Assembly: GCA_052174115.1 (NCBI GenBank)
Contig: JBQMRX010000001.1
Location: forward strand, 248,001-312,000
DNA length: 64,000 bases
Origin: Arsenophonus sp052174115
GTDB lineage: Bacteria > Pseudomonadota > Gammaproteobacteria > Enterobacterales > Enterobacteriaceae
Direction of reading: 5' to 3'
How positions within the stretch are numbered: the stretch's first letter is position 1; each line of letters begins with the position of its first letter. Under the pieces are notes generated by a model. That model was not told the DNA's origin and ran no database searches. It saw only the letters and a program-made list of their open reading frames with translations. This document shows positions 10,538 to 19,721 of the stretch, in pieces. A program made the position numbers and the translations under genes.

Positions 10538-10610
10538 TGGGGTATCGCCAAGTTGGTAAGGCACCAGGTTTTGATCCTGGCATTCCCAGGTTCGAATCCT
10601 GGTACCCCAG
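10538..10610 (+). tRNA. tRNA-Gln (UUG)
   Basis: The acceptor TGGGGTA pairs with TACCCCA with G73 as discriminator, the glutamine identity pattern (weak U1-A72 pair). The anticodon loop TTTTGAT carries UUG, and the T-arm CCAGG/CCTGG is perfect. CCA is not encoded. It corresponds to E. coli glnU/W. The CUG-reading copies (glnV/X) and metU of the E. coli operon are gone, so this tRNA presumably reads both Gln codons. Confidence 0.95.
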
Positions 10611-12041
10611 TTATTTTAAAAAAAATTTTAAAAATAAGAAATTTAAAATAAAAATAATGATAAACAAACAAGTTATTTAATTATTATTAAATTTTAATAA
10701 TTAAATAAAATATTTAAAATATAGACTTAAAAATTATTTTATAAATCATATAAATGATTTTTTAAAATAAAATAATAAGAATTATTAATTATTTTTAATA
10801 TTAATCATAATAAATCTTTTTTTAAAATATTTAATTTTTTAAAAGTAAATATTTATTTTAATTATTAATAATACAATATTATTTGGTAATAATATTCCAT
10901 TTAACTTTATGTTTTTCTAAAGATTTTATTTAAAAAATAATAAAAATATTTATATAAAATAAACAACTAACTAAAATTATATTTTTAATTTTATTAAAAA
11001 TATTTATATATAAAATTTTATATACTATGTAAATGTTTTTAAAGTTAATTAATTTAAAAAATAAAATTTCAAATAACTTATTATAATATATGAATGATAT
11101 TTACATATTTTTATAAAATAAAATATTAATCTTTATTAAGAATATATATAATTTATTTAAATAATAATTAATAATTATTCTTGATTAACTTTTATTATTA
11201 AAAAAATAAATATATAGAATTATATATAAATATTTTAATGTAAATATATTAAAGAATTAAAAATATTAAAAAATATAAAAATTTAATTTAAAATATAGAT
11301 AATTATTCTTGTATCCAATTACTATAATAGTTTTTCATAAAATCAAGCGTTATATTATTTTAAATTTAATAAAAATATTATTAAATTTTAAAAAAAAAAT
11401 TATTATTAACTGTAAATTATTAAACATTATTATCAGTTTTAATACTTAGATAAATTTTTGAAAAAAATACTTATATAAAATTGATTTAGTTAATTTTAAT
11501 CATTAAGTATATTTTTTAAAATTCATTAATAGTTATAAAACTTATTTTATTTTTTTAAAATTAATAACTTATATATAATTTATTTGATGTCTTATAAACT
11601 TTAATCTATAAATTCAAAATTATCGACTATATAAATTTTATTAAATTTAATTACTATTTTTAAAGAATTTTCGAAATATAAAAATAAAATAAATAATAAC
11701 ATTGAGAGAATTTATAAATAATAGTTAAAAATAAAAATAACAATAATTTATTTAAAACTAATAAATATTAAAATATAATTATTAATATTAATTAAATATT
11801 AATAATTAAAAATTAAATATTAATAAATCAAAATGCTTACATAAAAAATAATATAATATATTATTAAAATAGCTATATTCTGTTATAAATCTATAAAATG
11901 ATTATAAAATCCAAAAATAATAATAAAAATTTATTAATTTATTTCAAAATTTAATTAATTTTAATATATTCTTTATATTCTTTCTAATCTAGAAATAAAA
12001 TTTTTAAATATTTTAATAAAATAGTAAAAATTTATTTTATT
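10611..12041. other. 1.4-kb spacer between tRNA-Gln and ubiF
   Basis: No gene is recognised. In E. coli asnB and nag genes lie between the glutamine tRNAs and ubiF, and no readable remains are present. No GC-containing terminator hairpin follows tRNA-Gln; only A and T runs are seen. Confidence 0.5.
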
Positions 12042-13223
12042 CTATAAACCTAAAGCAAATTTAAGTATATTTTTCTTAATTATATTTAATCGCTGTACTA
12101 ATATTAGAGCTAAATTTCGACTAAATCTTACACTCGATAACTGAGAACTAAATAGTGTATAAATAATGTCTATACCTATTTGCATTATTTTATTATCTAG
12201 CATTCTATTCTGTTGATAAGGTAATAAAGTTTGTATAGCATAAAAAGGTAATAAATTTATTTTTGCATCAATTAATATCTTTAACAAAGTATCAACATCA
12301 CGATAACCAAGATTAACCCCTTGACCAGCAAGCGGGTTGATAGTATGAGCAGCATCGCCAATTAATGCTAATCCATCTTCAATATAACGATTAGCGTGAT
12401 GACGAATAAGTGGAAAATTATCTTTAATAACAACTTGTAATGACCCAAGACGAACAGGAAAAGATGAAATAATTTCTTGCCTAAGTTGCTCCATCGACAT
12501 AGATTGCAATTGTCTAATTCGAAATGGTTTATCATACCAAGCCAAACAAGCCCAATTATCAAATAAAGGTAAAAATGCTCTTGGCCCAGAAGGAAAAAAT
12601 TGTTGCCAAATAACATCATGTTGTGCTTGTTTCATTTTAACTATAATAAGCAGACATGATTGATTATATTGCCAACCATTACTACCAATTCCAGCTAAAG
12701 TTCGAACCTGTGAACGAGCTCCATCAGCAGCAATAATTAAATTTGTTAAAAATTGCTGATTATTATTTAAAATAATTTTCCATTGTTGATTTTGACGTTG
12801 TATTGTTAATAATTTTATAGGACATAATAAAATTAAATTTGAATATTGAAGAAATTGTTCCCACAATGCCAATTGTAAAATACGGTTTTCAACTATATAA
12901 CCAAGTTTAGATAAACCAAGACTATTTGCTTCAAAAATTAAATTTGAGTTTTCTTTTTCCCAAATTTCTAATCTTCGATAAGGGGTTGCACGCATATTTA
13001 AAACACTATTCCATACACCAAGTTGTTTAAGTAGATCTACAGAAGTACAACTTATCATTGAAACACGTAAATCAGGTTTTTCTGATGAATCAAAAGGTTT
13101 AGGTTTAATATGTTCAAGTAAAAGAACTTTCCAACCCTCTTTAGCTAATCCAATTGCCATAGCCGCACCTATCATGCCGGCACCAACAACTGTAATATCA
13201 TAATTTTTATTTATTTTATTCAT
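12042..13223 (-). CDS. ubiF: Ubiquinone C-6 hydroxylase (UbiF)
   Basis: This FAD-dependent monooxygenase hydroxylates demethoxyubiquinol in aerobic ubiquinone synthesis. It has 393 residues against 391 in E. coli. It shows the Rossmann dinucleotide fold GAGMIGAAMAIGLAKEG (residues 15-31), the DG motif ADGARSQVR near 165, and GDAAHTINPLAGQGVNLG near 287. The closest paralogues, UbiH and UbiI, share these motifs. The assignment to UbiF rests on close similarity throughout (for example GPRAFLPLFDNWA and the terminal LKFALGL) and on its divergent position next to miaB, as in E. coli. The ATG start has no clear Shine-Dalgarno. Confidence 0.92.
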   Translation of the reverse strand: MNKINKNYDITVVGAGMIGAAMAIGLAKEGWKVLLLEHIKPKPFDSSEKPDLRVSMISCTSVDLLKQLGVWNSVLNMRATPYRRLEIWEKENSNLIFEANSLGLSKLGYIVENRILQLALWEQFLQYSNLILLCPIKLLTIQRQNQQWKIILNNNQQFLTNLIIAADGARSQVRTLAGIGSNGWQYNQSCLLIIVKMKQAQHDVIWQQFFPSGPRAFLPLFDNWACLAWYDKPFRIRQLQSMSMEQLRQEIISSFPVRLGSLQVVIKDNFPLIRHHANRYIEDGLALIGDAAHTINPLAGQGVNLGYRDVDTLLKILIDAKINLLPFYAIQTLLPYQQNRMLDNKIMQIGIDIIYTLFSSQLSSVRFSRNLALILVQRLNIIKKNILKFALGL

Positions 13224-13411
13224 ATCAACTTAGTTACTAATAATTATTTATTTAATAGTAAATTTATTTTTTTTAAATTATTTATTAATAATCCTTTAAT
13301 ATATTTTTATCCATTGATAAAACAATAAATATTATATATAGAATTTTATGTTTTAATACATAATATTTTTTAATATGATAGATTTAATATTAAAAACTTT
13401 TGGTATAGAAA

Positions 13412-14776
13412 ATGCTTAAAAATAAAAAATTATATATTAAAACATGGGGTTGTAAGATGAATGAATATGATTCATCAAAAATTATTAATCTGCTTAATAT
13501 TACTCATGGATATAAAGTAACAAAAATTATCGAAGAAGCAGATATTCTACTACTAAACACATGTTCAATTCGTGAAAAAGCACAAGAAAAAGTATTTCAT
13601 CAATTAGGTCGATGGAAAAATATAAAAGATATTAAACCTAATATTATTATTGGTGTTGGTGGTTGTGTCGCTTCACAAGAAGGAGTTTCTATCCATCAAC
13701 GTGCCCCTAGTGTTGATATTATTTTTGGTCCACAAACTTTTCATCGATTACCAAATATGATTAATCAAGTTAAAAATAATAAAACTCCAATTATCGATAT
13801 AAGTTTTCCAAAAATTGAAAAATTTGATCAGTTATTAGAACTAAAAACAAAAGGTCCTTCAGCTTATATTTCTATTATGGAGGGTTGTAATAAATATTGC
13901 TCTTTTTGTATTGTTCCTTATACACGCGGTGAAGAAATAAGTAGACCATGTGATGATGTTTTATTTGAAATTTCACAATTAGCTAAACAAGGAGTTCGTG
14001 AGATTCACTTATTAGGTCAAAATGTTAATGCCTATCGTGGAAAAACTTTTGATAATACAATTTGTTCATTTGCAGAATTATTACGTTTAATTGCAGTTAT
14101 TGATGGCATTGATCGTATTCGTTTTACAACTAGCCATCCAATTGATTTTAATGATGATATTATTTCTGTTTACGAAGATACTCCTAAACTTGTTAGTGCT
14201 TTACATTTACCAATTCAAAGTGGTTCAGATCGTATTTTAACTATGATGAAACGATCATACACTACTTTTGAATATAAAAATATCATTCATAAATTACGTA
14301 AAATACGACCTAATATTCTCATTAGCTCAGATTTTATTGTTGGTTTTCCTGGCGAAACAGAAGATGATTTTAAAAAAACAATGCAATTAGTTACTGATCT
14401 TAATTTTGATATAAGTTTTAGTTTTATCTATTCACAAAGACCAGGTACACCAGCTGCAGACTTACAAGATAATGTCAGTAAAGATGAAAAAAAACAACGA
14501 CTCTATTTACTTCAAAAACTTATTAATCATCAAGTAAGGCATTATAATCGCACAATATTGGGTAGTATTCAACGCGTTCTTGTTGAAGGACCTTCACGTA
14601 AAAATATTATGGAACTTTCTGGCCGTGCTGAAAATAATCGAGTAGTAAACTTCGAAGGTACAAAAGATATGATTGGAAAATTTATTGATATTAAAATTAT
14701 TGATATTTATGCTAATTCTTTACGCGGCAAAGTAATTAAAACTGAAAATAATATGAAATTAAAATTAAAAAATTAA
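13412..14776 (+). CDS. miaB: tRNA-2-methylthio-N6-isopentenyladenosine-37 synthase MiaB
   Basis: This radical-SAM methylthiotransferase modifies A37 of tRNAs reading UNN codons. The UPF0004 domain is N-terminal with cluster cysteines Cys14, Cys51 and Cys85. The radical-SAM motif GCNKYCSFC follows (Cys159, 163, 166), and a TRAM domain begins near residue 380. It has 454 residues against 474 in E. coli, the difference being a missing C-terminal tail after the TRAM domain. It diverges from ubiF with a 188-base intergenic region that must hold both promoters. A 26-bp palindrome follows the stop. Confidence 0.96.
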   Translation: MLKNKKLYIKTWGCKMNEYDSSKIINLLNITHGYKVTKIIEEADILLLNTCSIREKAQEKVFHQLGRWKNIKDIKPNIIIGVGGCVASQEGVSIHQRAPSVDIIFGPQTFHRLPNMINQVKNNKTPIIDISFPKIEKFDQLLELKTKGPSAYISIMEGCNKYCSFCIVPYTRGEEISRPCDDVLFEISQLAKQGVREIHLLGQNVNAYRGKTFDNTICSFAELLRLIAVIDGIDRIRFTTSHPIDFNDDIISVYEDTPKLVSALHLPIQSGSDRILTMMKRSYTTFEYKNIIHKLRKIRPNILISSDFIVGFPGETEDDFKKTMQLVTDLNFDISFSFIYSQRPGTPAADLQDNVSKDEKKQRLYLLQKLINHQVRHYNRTILGSIQRVLVEGPSRKNIMELSGRAENNRVVNFEGTKDMIGKFIDIKIIDIYANSLRGKVIKTENNMKLKLKN

Positions 14777-15750
14777 ATTTATATAAATTAATTATTACTC
14801 TATTATTTAATAAAATAAAAGATAATCTTAATTTAATTATCAATTTTAATATTAAAATTGATATATAATGATTAAAAATAATTTATAAATTTCTAAAAAA
14901 TATTTTAGAATTGATAAAACTATAATTAACTAATGTTTTAAGTTAATTAAAAAATAATTGAATATCAAAATTGATAATAATATTTTATGTCATTTATATA
15001 TTGATATATTTTTTATAAATAAGAGTATTTATATATAGATGCAGTTATTTCATTAAAAATAAACTTATTAAGTAATTAATTAAAAAATATTATTAATTTA
15101 TAATAAATTAATAAATATTAAATTATTATATTAATTTTAATAATGTAATTTTAAATAATAAATAAAATTTACTATTTTATTATTTTTTCTTTTAATGATT
15201 TGGAACTTCAAGAAATAAATCACACTTTACTTATTCAATTTTTTATTACTATAAGTAAAATTTAAATTTTAATAAATTATCTCAGTTAAAAACTGATCCT
15301 TATTTATAATGTTTCAATCAAGTCTCATTTAAAATATAAAAATTTTTTAAAAAAACATAAAAATTAATTGAACGTAATATAATCAAATGACATCATTAAT
15401 TTATATATAAAATTATATATTAAATAATGTTTATTATTTTAATAAAATAGATAATACTATGATTAAATAGATATAAAAATTTTATATAACCCATATTTAA
15501 CTTAACTTTAAAAATATAATTATAAAAATATAATTTAAATTAATCTTCATTATCGATATATAAATAAAATTTATAGAATACATAATTAAAATATTATTTA
15601 AAGTTAAAAAAACAATTTTTATTTTTATAATAAAAATCTAATTCATACTATTATATAATAATAAAATACTTATTAATTATAAAAAACTTAAAAAACAATA
15701 ATAAAATAGTTACTTTATCAAAAAATAGACAAATTATAAAAGAGGTATTT
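14777..15750. other. Spacer where ybeZ (phoL) is expected
   Basis: In E. coli ybeZ lies between miaB and ybeY. Here 974 bases, close to the length of ybeZ, separate them, but no P-loop or other PhoL peptide can be read in any frame. Palindromes at 14838-14863 and 14891-14910 follow miaB. Confidence 0.6.
14838..14863. terminator. Perfect 26-bp palindrome after miaB
   Basis: TATCAATTTTAAT is followed directly by its exact complement ATTAAAATTGATA, about 60 bases after the miaB stop. A second, shorter stem (TTCTAAAA/TTTTAGAA, 14891-14910) follows. It is likely a transcription end, although no T run follows the stem. Confidence 0.45.
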
Positions 15751-16203
15751 TTGCAAGTAGTTATTCTTAATTTTCAATTAGCCTGTAGTAATCATAATGG
15801 ATTACCAAATAAAACAATTTTTCAATATTGGCTTGAAGCTTTTCTTCCACAATTTCAATCTAAAAGCGAAATAACAATTCGTATTATCGATATAATAGAA
15901 AGTCAATATTTAAATTTGAGATATAGAGGAAAAGATAAACCAACAAATGTGCTATCCTTTCCATTTGAATCATTAAAAAATATTAAATCACCATTATTAG
16001 GTGACATAGTTATTTGTCGTCAAATAATTGAAAAAGAGTCTCTTGAACAAGATAAAACATTATATGCTCATTTAGCACATATGGTAATACATGGTTGTCT
16101 TCATTTACTTGGTTATGATCATAAAAATGATTTTGAATCAAAAAAAATGGAAATAACAGAAACTAAAATTATGAAAAAATTAGGTTACCCTAATCCTTAT
16201 TAA
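15751..16203 (+). CDS. ybeY: Endoribonuclease YbeY
   Basis: YbeY is a zinc endoribonuclease needed for 16S rRNA 3'-end maturation and ribosome quality control. It has 150 residues against 155 in E. coli. The zinc site HGCLHLLGYDH supplies His114, His118 and His124, at the same positions as in E. coli, and RGKDKPTNVLSFPFE is the other family signature. The start is TTG, with AGAGGT only four bases upstream. It is supported because the following residues align with the E. coli N-terminus. It is 107 bases before ybeX. The partner ATPase gene ybeZ is missing. Confidence 0.95.
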   Translation: MQVVILNFQLACSNHNGLPNKTIFQYWLEAFLPQFQSKSEITIRIIDIIESQYLNLRYRGKDKPTNVLSFPFESLKNIKSPLLGDIVICRQIIEKESLEQDKTLYAHLAHMVIHGCLHLLGYDHKNDFESKKMEITETKIMKKLGYPNPY

Positions 16204-16310
16204 TATAAAACATAATCATAATATTACTTTATATTAAATAATAAATGTTATTTTATATAAAATAATAAAATGATAAGATAAATTGTCTAGAGAAATTTTA
16301 ATAAAACTTC

Positions 16311-17189
16311 ATGAGCGACAACCACCCTATAAATAATGATAATCATCACTCGAAAAAAAATTTTTTTGAGCGTTTAAATCAATTATTTCACGGAGAACCA
16401 AAAAATCGTGATGATCTAGTTGAATTAATTCGTGACTCAGAACAAAAAGATGTTATTGATCCTGATACTAGAGAAATGCTTGAAGGAGTAATGAATATTT
16501 CTGACGAGCGAGTTCGAGATATCATGATTCCACATTCTCAAATAGTAACATTGAAACGAAATCAATCGTTAGATGAATGTCTTGATGTAATTATTAACTC
16601 AGCGCATTCTCGTTTTCCAGTAATTAGTGAAGATAAAGATCATATTGAAGGTTTACTAATGGCAAAAGATTTATTGTCATTTATGCGCACTAATACTGAG
16701 CCTTTCAATATTGATAAAGTATTACGTCCAGCTATTATTATACCTGAAAGTAAACGTGTTGATCTTTTATTAAAAGAATTCCGTTCACAACGTTATCATA
16801 TGGCAATTGTCGTTGATGAGTTTGGCGGCGTTTCCGGTTTAGTTACCATTGAAGATATTCTCGAATTAATTGTTGGTGAAATTGAAGATGAATATGATAA
16901 TGAAGAAGACGCTAATATTCGTCAGTTAAACAAACATGTTTATTCTGTCCCTGCACTAACTAATATTGATACTTTCAATAAAGTATTTGGAACATATTTT
17001 AATAATAAAGAAGTTGATACAATTGGTGGTTTAGTAATGCAAGCATTTGGACACTTACCTTCTCGAGGAGAAATCATTACAATTAATGGTTATGTTTTTA
17101 AGATTACATTAACAGATAGTCGCAAAATTATTCAAGTTCAAATAAAAATTCCAAATGAAATATTAATCACAAATCTATTAAAAGAATAA
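16311..17189 (+). CDS. ybeX: CorC/YbeX CBS-domain protein
   Basis: YbeX (CorC) has been linked to magnesium/cobalt efflux and, in E. coli, to ribosome metabolism. It has 292 residues, exactly the E. coli length. After a charged N-terminus come two CBS domains (about 66-126 and 131-190, including IEGLLMAKDLLSFM and GVSGLVTIEDILELIVGEIEDE) and a C-terminal CorC/HlyC transporter-associated domain (about 207-285). There are no membrane segments, so it is the soluble form. The gene ends five bases before lnt, and the two are certainly co-transcribed. Confidence 0.94.
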   Translation: MSDNHPINNDNHHSKKNFFERLNQLFHGEPKNRDDLVELIRDSEQKDVIDPDTREMLEGVMNISDERVRDIMIPHSQIVTLKRNQSLDECLDVIINSAHSRFPVISEDKDHIEGLLMAKDLLSFMRTNTEPFNIDKVLRPAIIIPESKRVDLLLKEFRSQRYHMAIVVDEFGGVSGLVTIEDILELIVGEIEDEYDNEEDANIRQLNKHVYSVPALTNIDTFNKVFGTYFNNKEVDTIGGLVMQAFGHLPSRGEIITINGYVFKITLTDSRKIIQVQIKIPNEILITNLLKE

Positions 17190-17194
17190 CATTA

Positions 17195-18724
17195 ATGAAA
17201 AAAATATCACTTTATCAACATCAGTGGTTACAAATTTTGATTTCATTCATTTTTGGACTCTGTGGAACACTGGCTTTTTCGCCTTTTGATATTTGGGTAG
17301 CTGCTCTTTTTTCTCTTTTTGGATTACAATTATTAATTATTAATTGTTCAATTAAACAAGCAAGTTTAATAGCATTTTCTTGGGGAATTGGTTTATTTGG
17401 AAGTGGAATAAACTGGATTTATATAAGTATTTCTAATTTTAGTGGTATTTCATTGTTAACTGTTAATATTTTTTTAATTATTTTACTAGTATTTTATTTA
17501 TCACTTTATCCTGTGTTATTCACTTATCTACTTAATCAATTTTTTCCACGTTTAAATATTGCTCGTTTTATTTTTGCTACTCCAGTAATATGGCAAATAA
17601 CTGAATATTTACGTAGCTGGATATTAACTGGTTTTCCTTGGTTACAATTTGGTTATAGTCAAATCGATGGACCACTTAAAAGTATTGCGCCAATATTTGG
17701 CGTTGAAATGATAACATTATTATTGTTAATTATTAGTAGTAGTTTTGTTTTTGCTTACGTAAAACGTTTAATTGCACCTTTAATTACAGCAATTATTTTA
17801 TTATTTTTACCTTTAATTTTTAAAAAACATTACTGGTTCACGTCAGTTATAGAAAAAAAAATACAAATTGTTTTAGTACAAGGTAATATTTTTCAGAATT
17901 TAAAATGGCACCCAAGTTTTTTTGAACAAACCATTAATACTTATTTAAATTTATCTAAACCTTATATTGGTTACACTAATATCATTATTTGGCCTGAATC
18001 TGCTATTCCATCAGAAGAATTAGATAATAAAATTTTTTTGACTTCATTAGATAAATTATTACGTTTAAAAAATACTCATTTAATTACTGGTATTATTGAT
18101 GCTAAGCCAAATAAAAAAGGAATGATCGATTATTTTAATAGTATTATTGTATTAGGAGATAATAAAACCTATCAATATCCAACTAATAATCGTTATCAGA
18201 AACATCATTTAGTACCTTTTGGTGAATTTGTGCCATTAGAAAATATTCTTCGGCCAATTTTTCCTTTATTTAATTTACCAATGTCAAATTTTAGTCATGG
18301 TAATTATAAGCAACAACAATTAATAATTGGTAATATTTATTTAACTGCAACTATTTGTTATGAAATTATTTTCGGCAGTCAAATTAGAGATAATTTTAAA
18401 TCAAATACAGATCTTCTATTAACAGTTTCAAACGATGCATGGTTTGGAAATTCTATTGGTCCTTGGCAACATTTTCAAATGGCACGTATGCGCGCACTTG
18501 AATTTGGTCGTCCATTATTACGTGCTACTAATAATGGTATTACAGCTATAATTGCTCCTAATGGAGATATTCAAGTAAAACTTCCTCAATTTATTCGCTC
18601 AGCATTAAATACTGAAGTAATTCCAACATCTGGTCTTACGCCTTATGTGTATTGGGGTAATTGGCCTATATGGATATTAGTTATTTTGTTTATTATATTA
18701 GCATATTTTATTGATAAAAAATAA
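17195..18724 (+). CDS. lnt: Apolipoprotein N-acyltransferase
   Basis: Lnt adds the third acyl chain to the N-terminal cysteine of lipoproteins in the inner membrane, which Lol-dependent sorting requires. It has 509 residues against 512 in E. coli. About six N-terminal membrane helices precede a periplasmic nitrilase domain, and a final C-terminal helix follows. The catalytic triad is visible: Glu268 in WPESAIP, Lys336 in YQKHHLVPFGE and Cys388 in TICYEIIFG. Its retention implies that lipoproteins such as LptE, encoded downstream, are still exported. A hairpin plus T run follows the stop. Confidence 0.96.
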   Translation: MKKISLYQHQWLQILISFIFGLCGTLAFSPFDIWVAALFSLFGLQLLIINCSIKQASLIAFSWGIGLFGSGINWIYISISNFSGISLLTVNIFLIILLVFYLSLYPVLFTYLLNQFFPRLNIARFIFATPVIWQITEYLRSWILTGFPWLQFGYSQIDGPLKSIAPIFGVEMITLLLLIISSSFVFAYVKRLIAPLITAIILLFLPLIFKKHYWFTSVIEKKIQIVLVQGNIFQNLKWHPSFFEQTINTYLNLSKPYIGYTNIIIWPESAIPSEELDNKIFLTSLDKLLRLKNTHLITGIIDAKPNKKGMIDYFNSIIVLGDNKTYQYPTNNRYQKHHLVPFGEFVPLENILRPIFPLFNLPMSNFSHGNYKQQQLIIGNIYLTATICYEIIFGSQIRDNFKSNTDLLLTVSNDAWFGNSIGPWQHFQMARMRALEFGRPLLRATNNGITAIIAPNGDIQVKLPQFIRSALNTEVIPTSGLTPYVYWGNWPIWILVILFIILAYFIDKK

Positions 18725-18760
18725 TTAATATATTAACACATGTTAATTATTAATATTTTT
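18724..18760 (+). terminator. Intrinsic terminator of the ybeY-ybeX-lnt unit
   Basis: A stem from ATTAATATATTAACA (18724-18738) and TGTTAATTATTAAT (18741-18754), with one bulged base and a CA loop, is followed by TTTTT at 18756-18760. The left arm starts in the last base of the lnt stop codon. Stem plus T run in the right order makes this one of the better terminator candidates. Confidence 0.6.
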
Positions 18761-19721
18761 AGTAATTAATAGTATAATTATATTTTAATTATTAATTAAT
18801 TTTTGTTAAATATTTAATATTTTATTAATTTATTTAAATTAACTATTTAAAAATAATTATTAATGTTAATTATTTTTTAAAAAATATATAAACAAAATAA
18901 ACGGTTTTATTTATTTTTTAATTATTTTTATAAATATTAAAATAACTAAAATTATCATTATTTGTGAATCATTTAGATTTTATTAAATCAACTTTAATAA
19001 AATTATTAATATTTTATAAATTATTAAAAATATTAAATATATCGATAATATTTTTATCAATGATGATAAATTAATTTATTAAAATTTTAACTAAAACAAA
19101 AATGATATATAGAATTTTATTTTTTTTAATTACTATTTTATCTATTAACTATTAATAACATAATATTAACATAAATAAAGATTTTAAGAAGAATTAAAAT
19201 ATTAATAAGAATATAATATTAAAATTAAAAACTAGACTTTTTATTACGTGACTTAACTATATAAATAATTTTCTTTCAATTATCTACTATCTATTTTTTA
19301 ATAACATTAAACTGTTATTTTAAAAACAATTATATAAATTTTATTTTATGATTTTTTAATAAATTAATATCCAAATTAAACTTATAAATGATCAAGAAAG
19401 TAATTAATGTAATGTTAAAACTTAATAAGATAATAAATTAATTTAAATATTTATTTCTTAATAAGAAAAGTTGCTTTTAAATTATCTAAATAATAACATA
19501 AAAATAGACTTTAATTTAAAGTGAACTAATATTTTAAAATTTTTATTTATATAAAATTCCTAAACATTTTATATAAAAGTTAATTTAATTTAATAAAAAT
19601 CTAACTAATTTATTAATAATTGTTTTTTTAAATAATTATTCGTTATTTTATAGCAATATAAAATTTCAAATATCATTGGAATGAGAATACTAAATTTTAT
19701 CATAGGAACACATTAAGTATT
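18761..19721. other. Spacer between lnt and leuS
   Basis: Nearly 1 kb of AT-rich sequence has no recognisable gene. In E. coli the gltIJKL transporter and other genes lie here. The leuS promoter should be near the 3' end, but I could not pick one with confidence. Confidence 0.5.

Noticed and set aside
10427..10651. 74-codon open frame over the tRNA genes
   Set aside because: It is simply the tRNA-Leu and tRNA-Gln sequence read as codons; the cloverleaf structures explain it fully.
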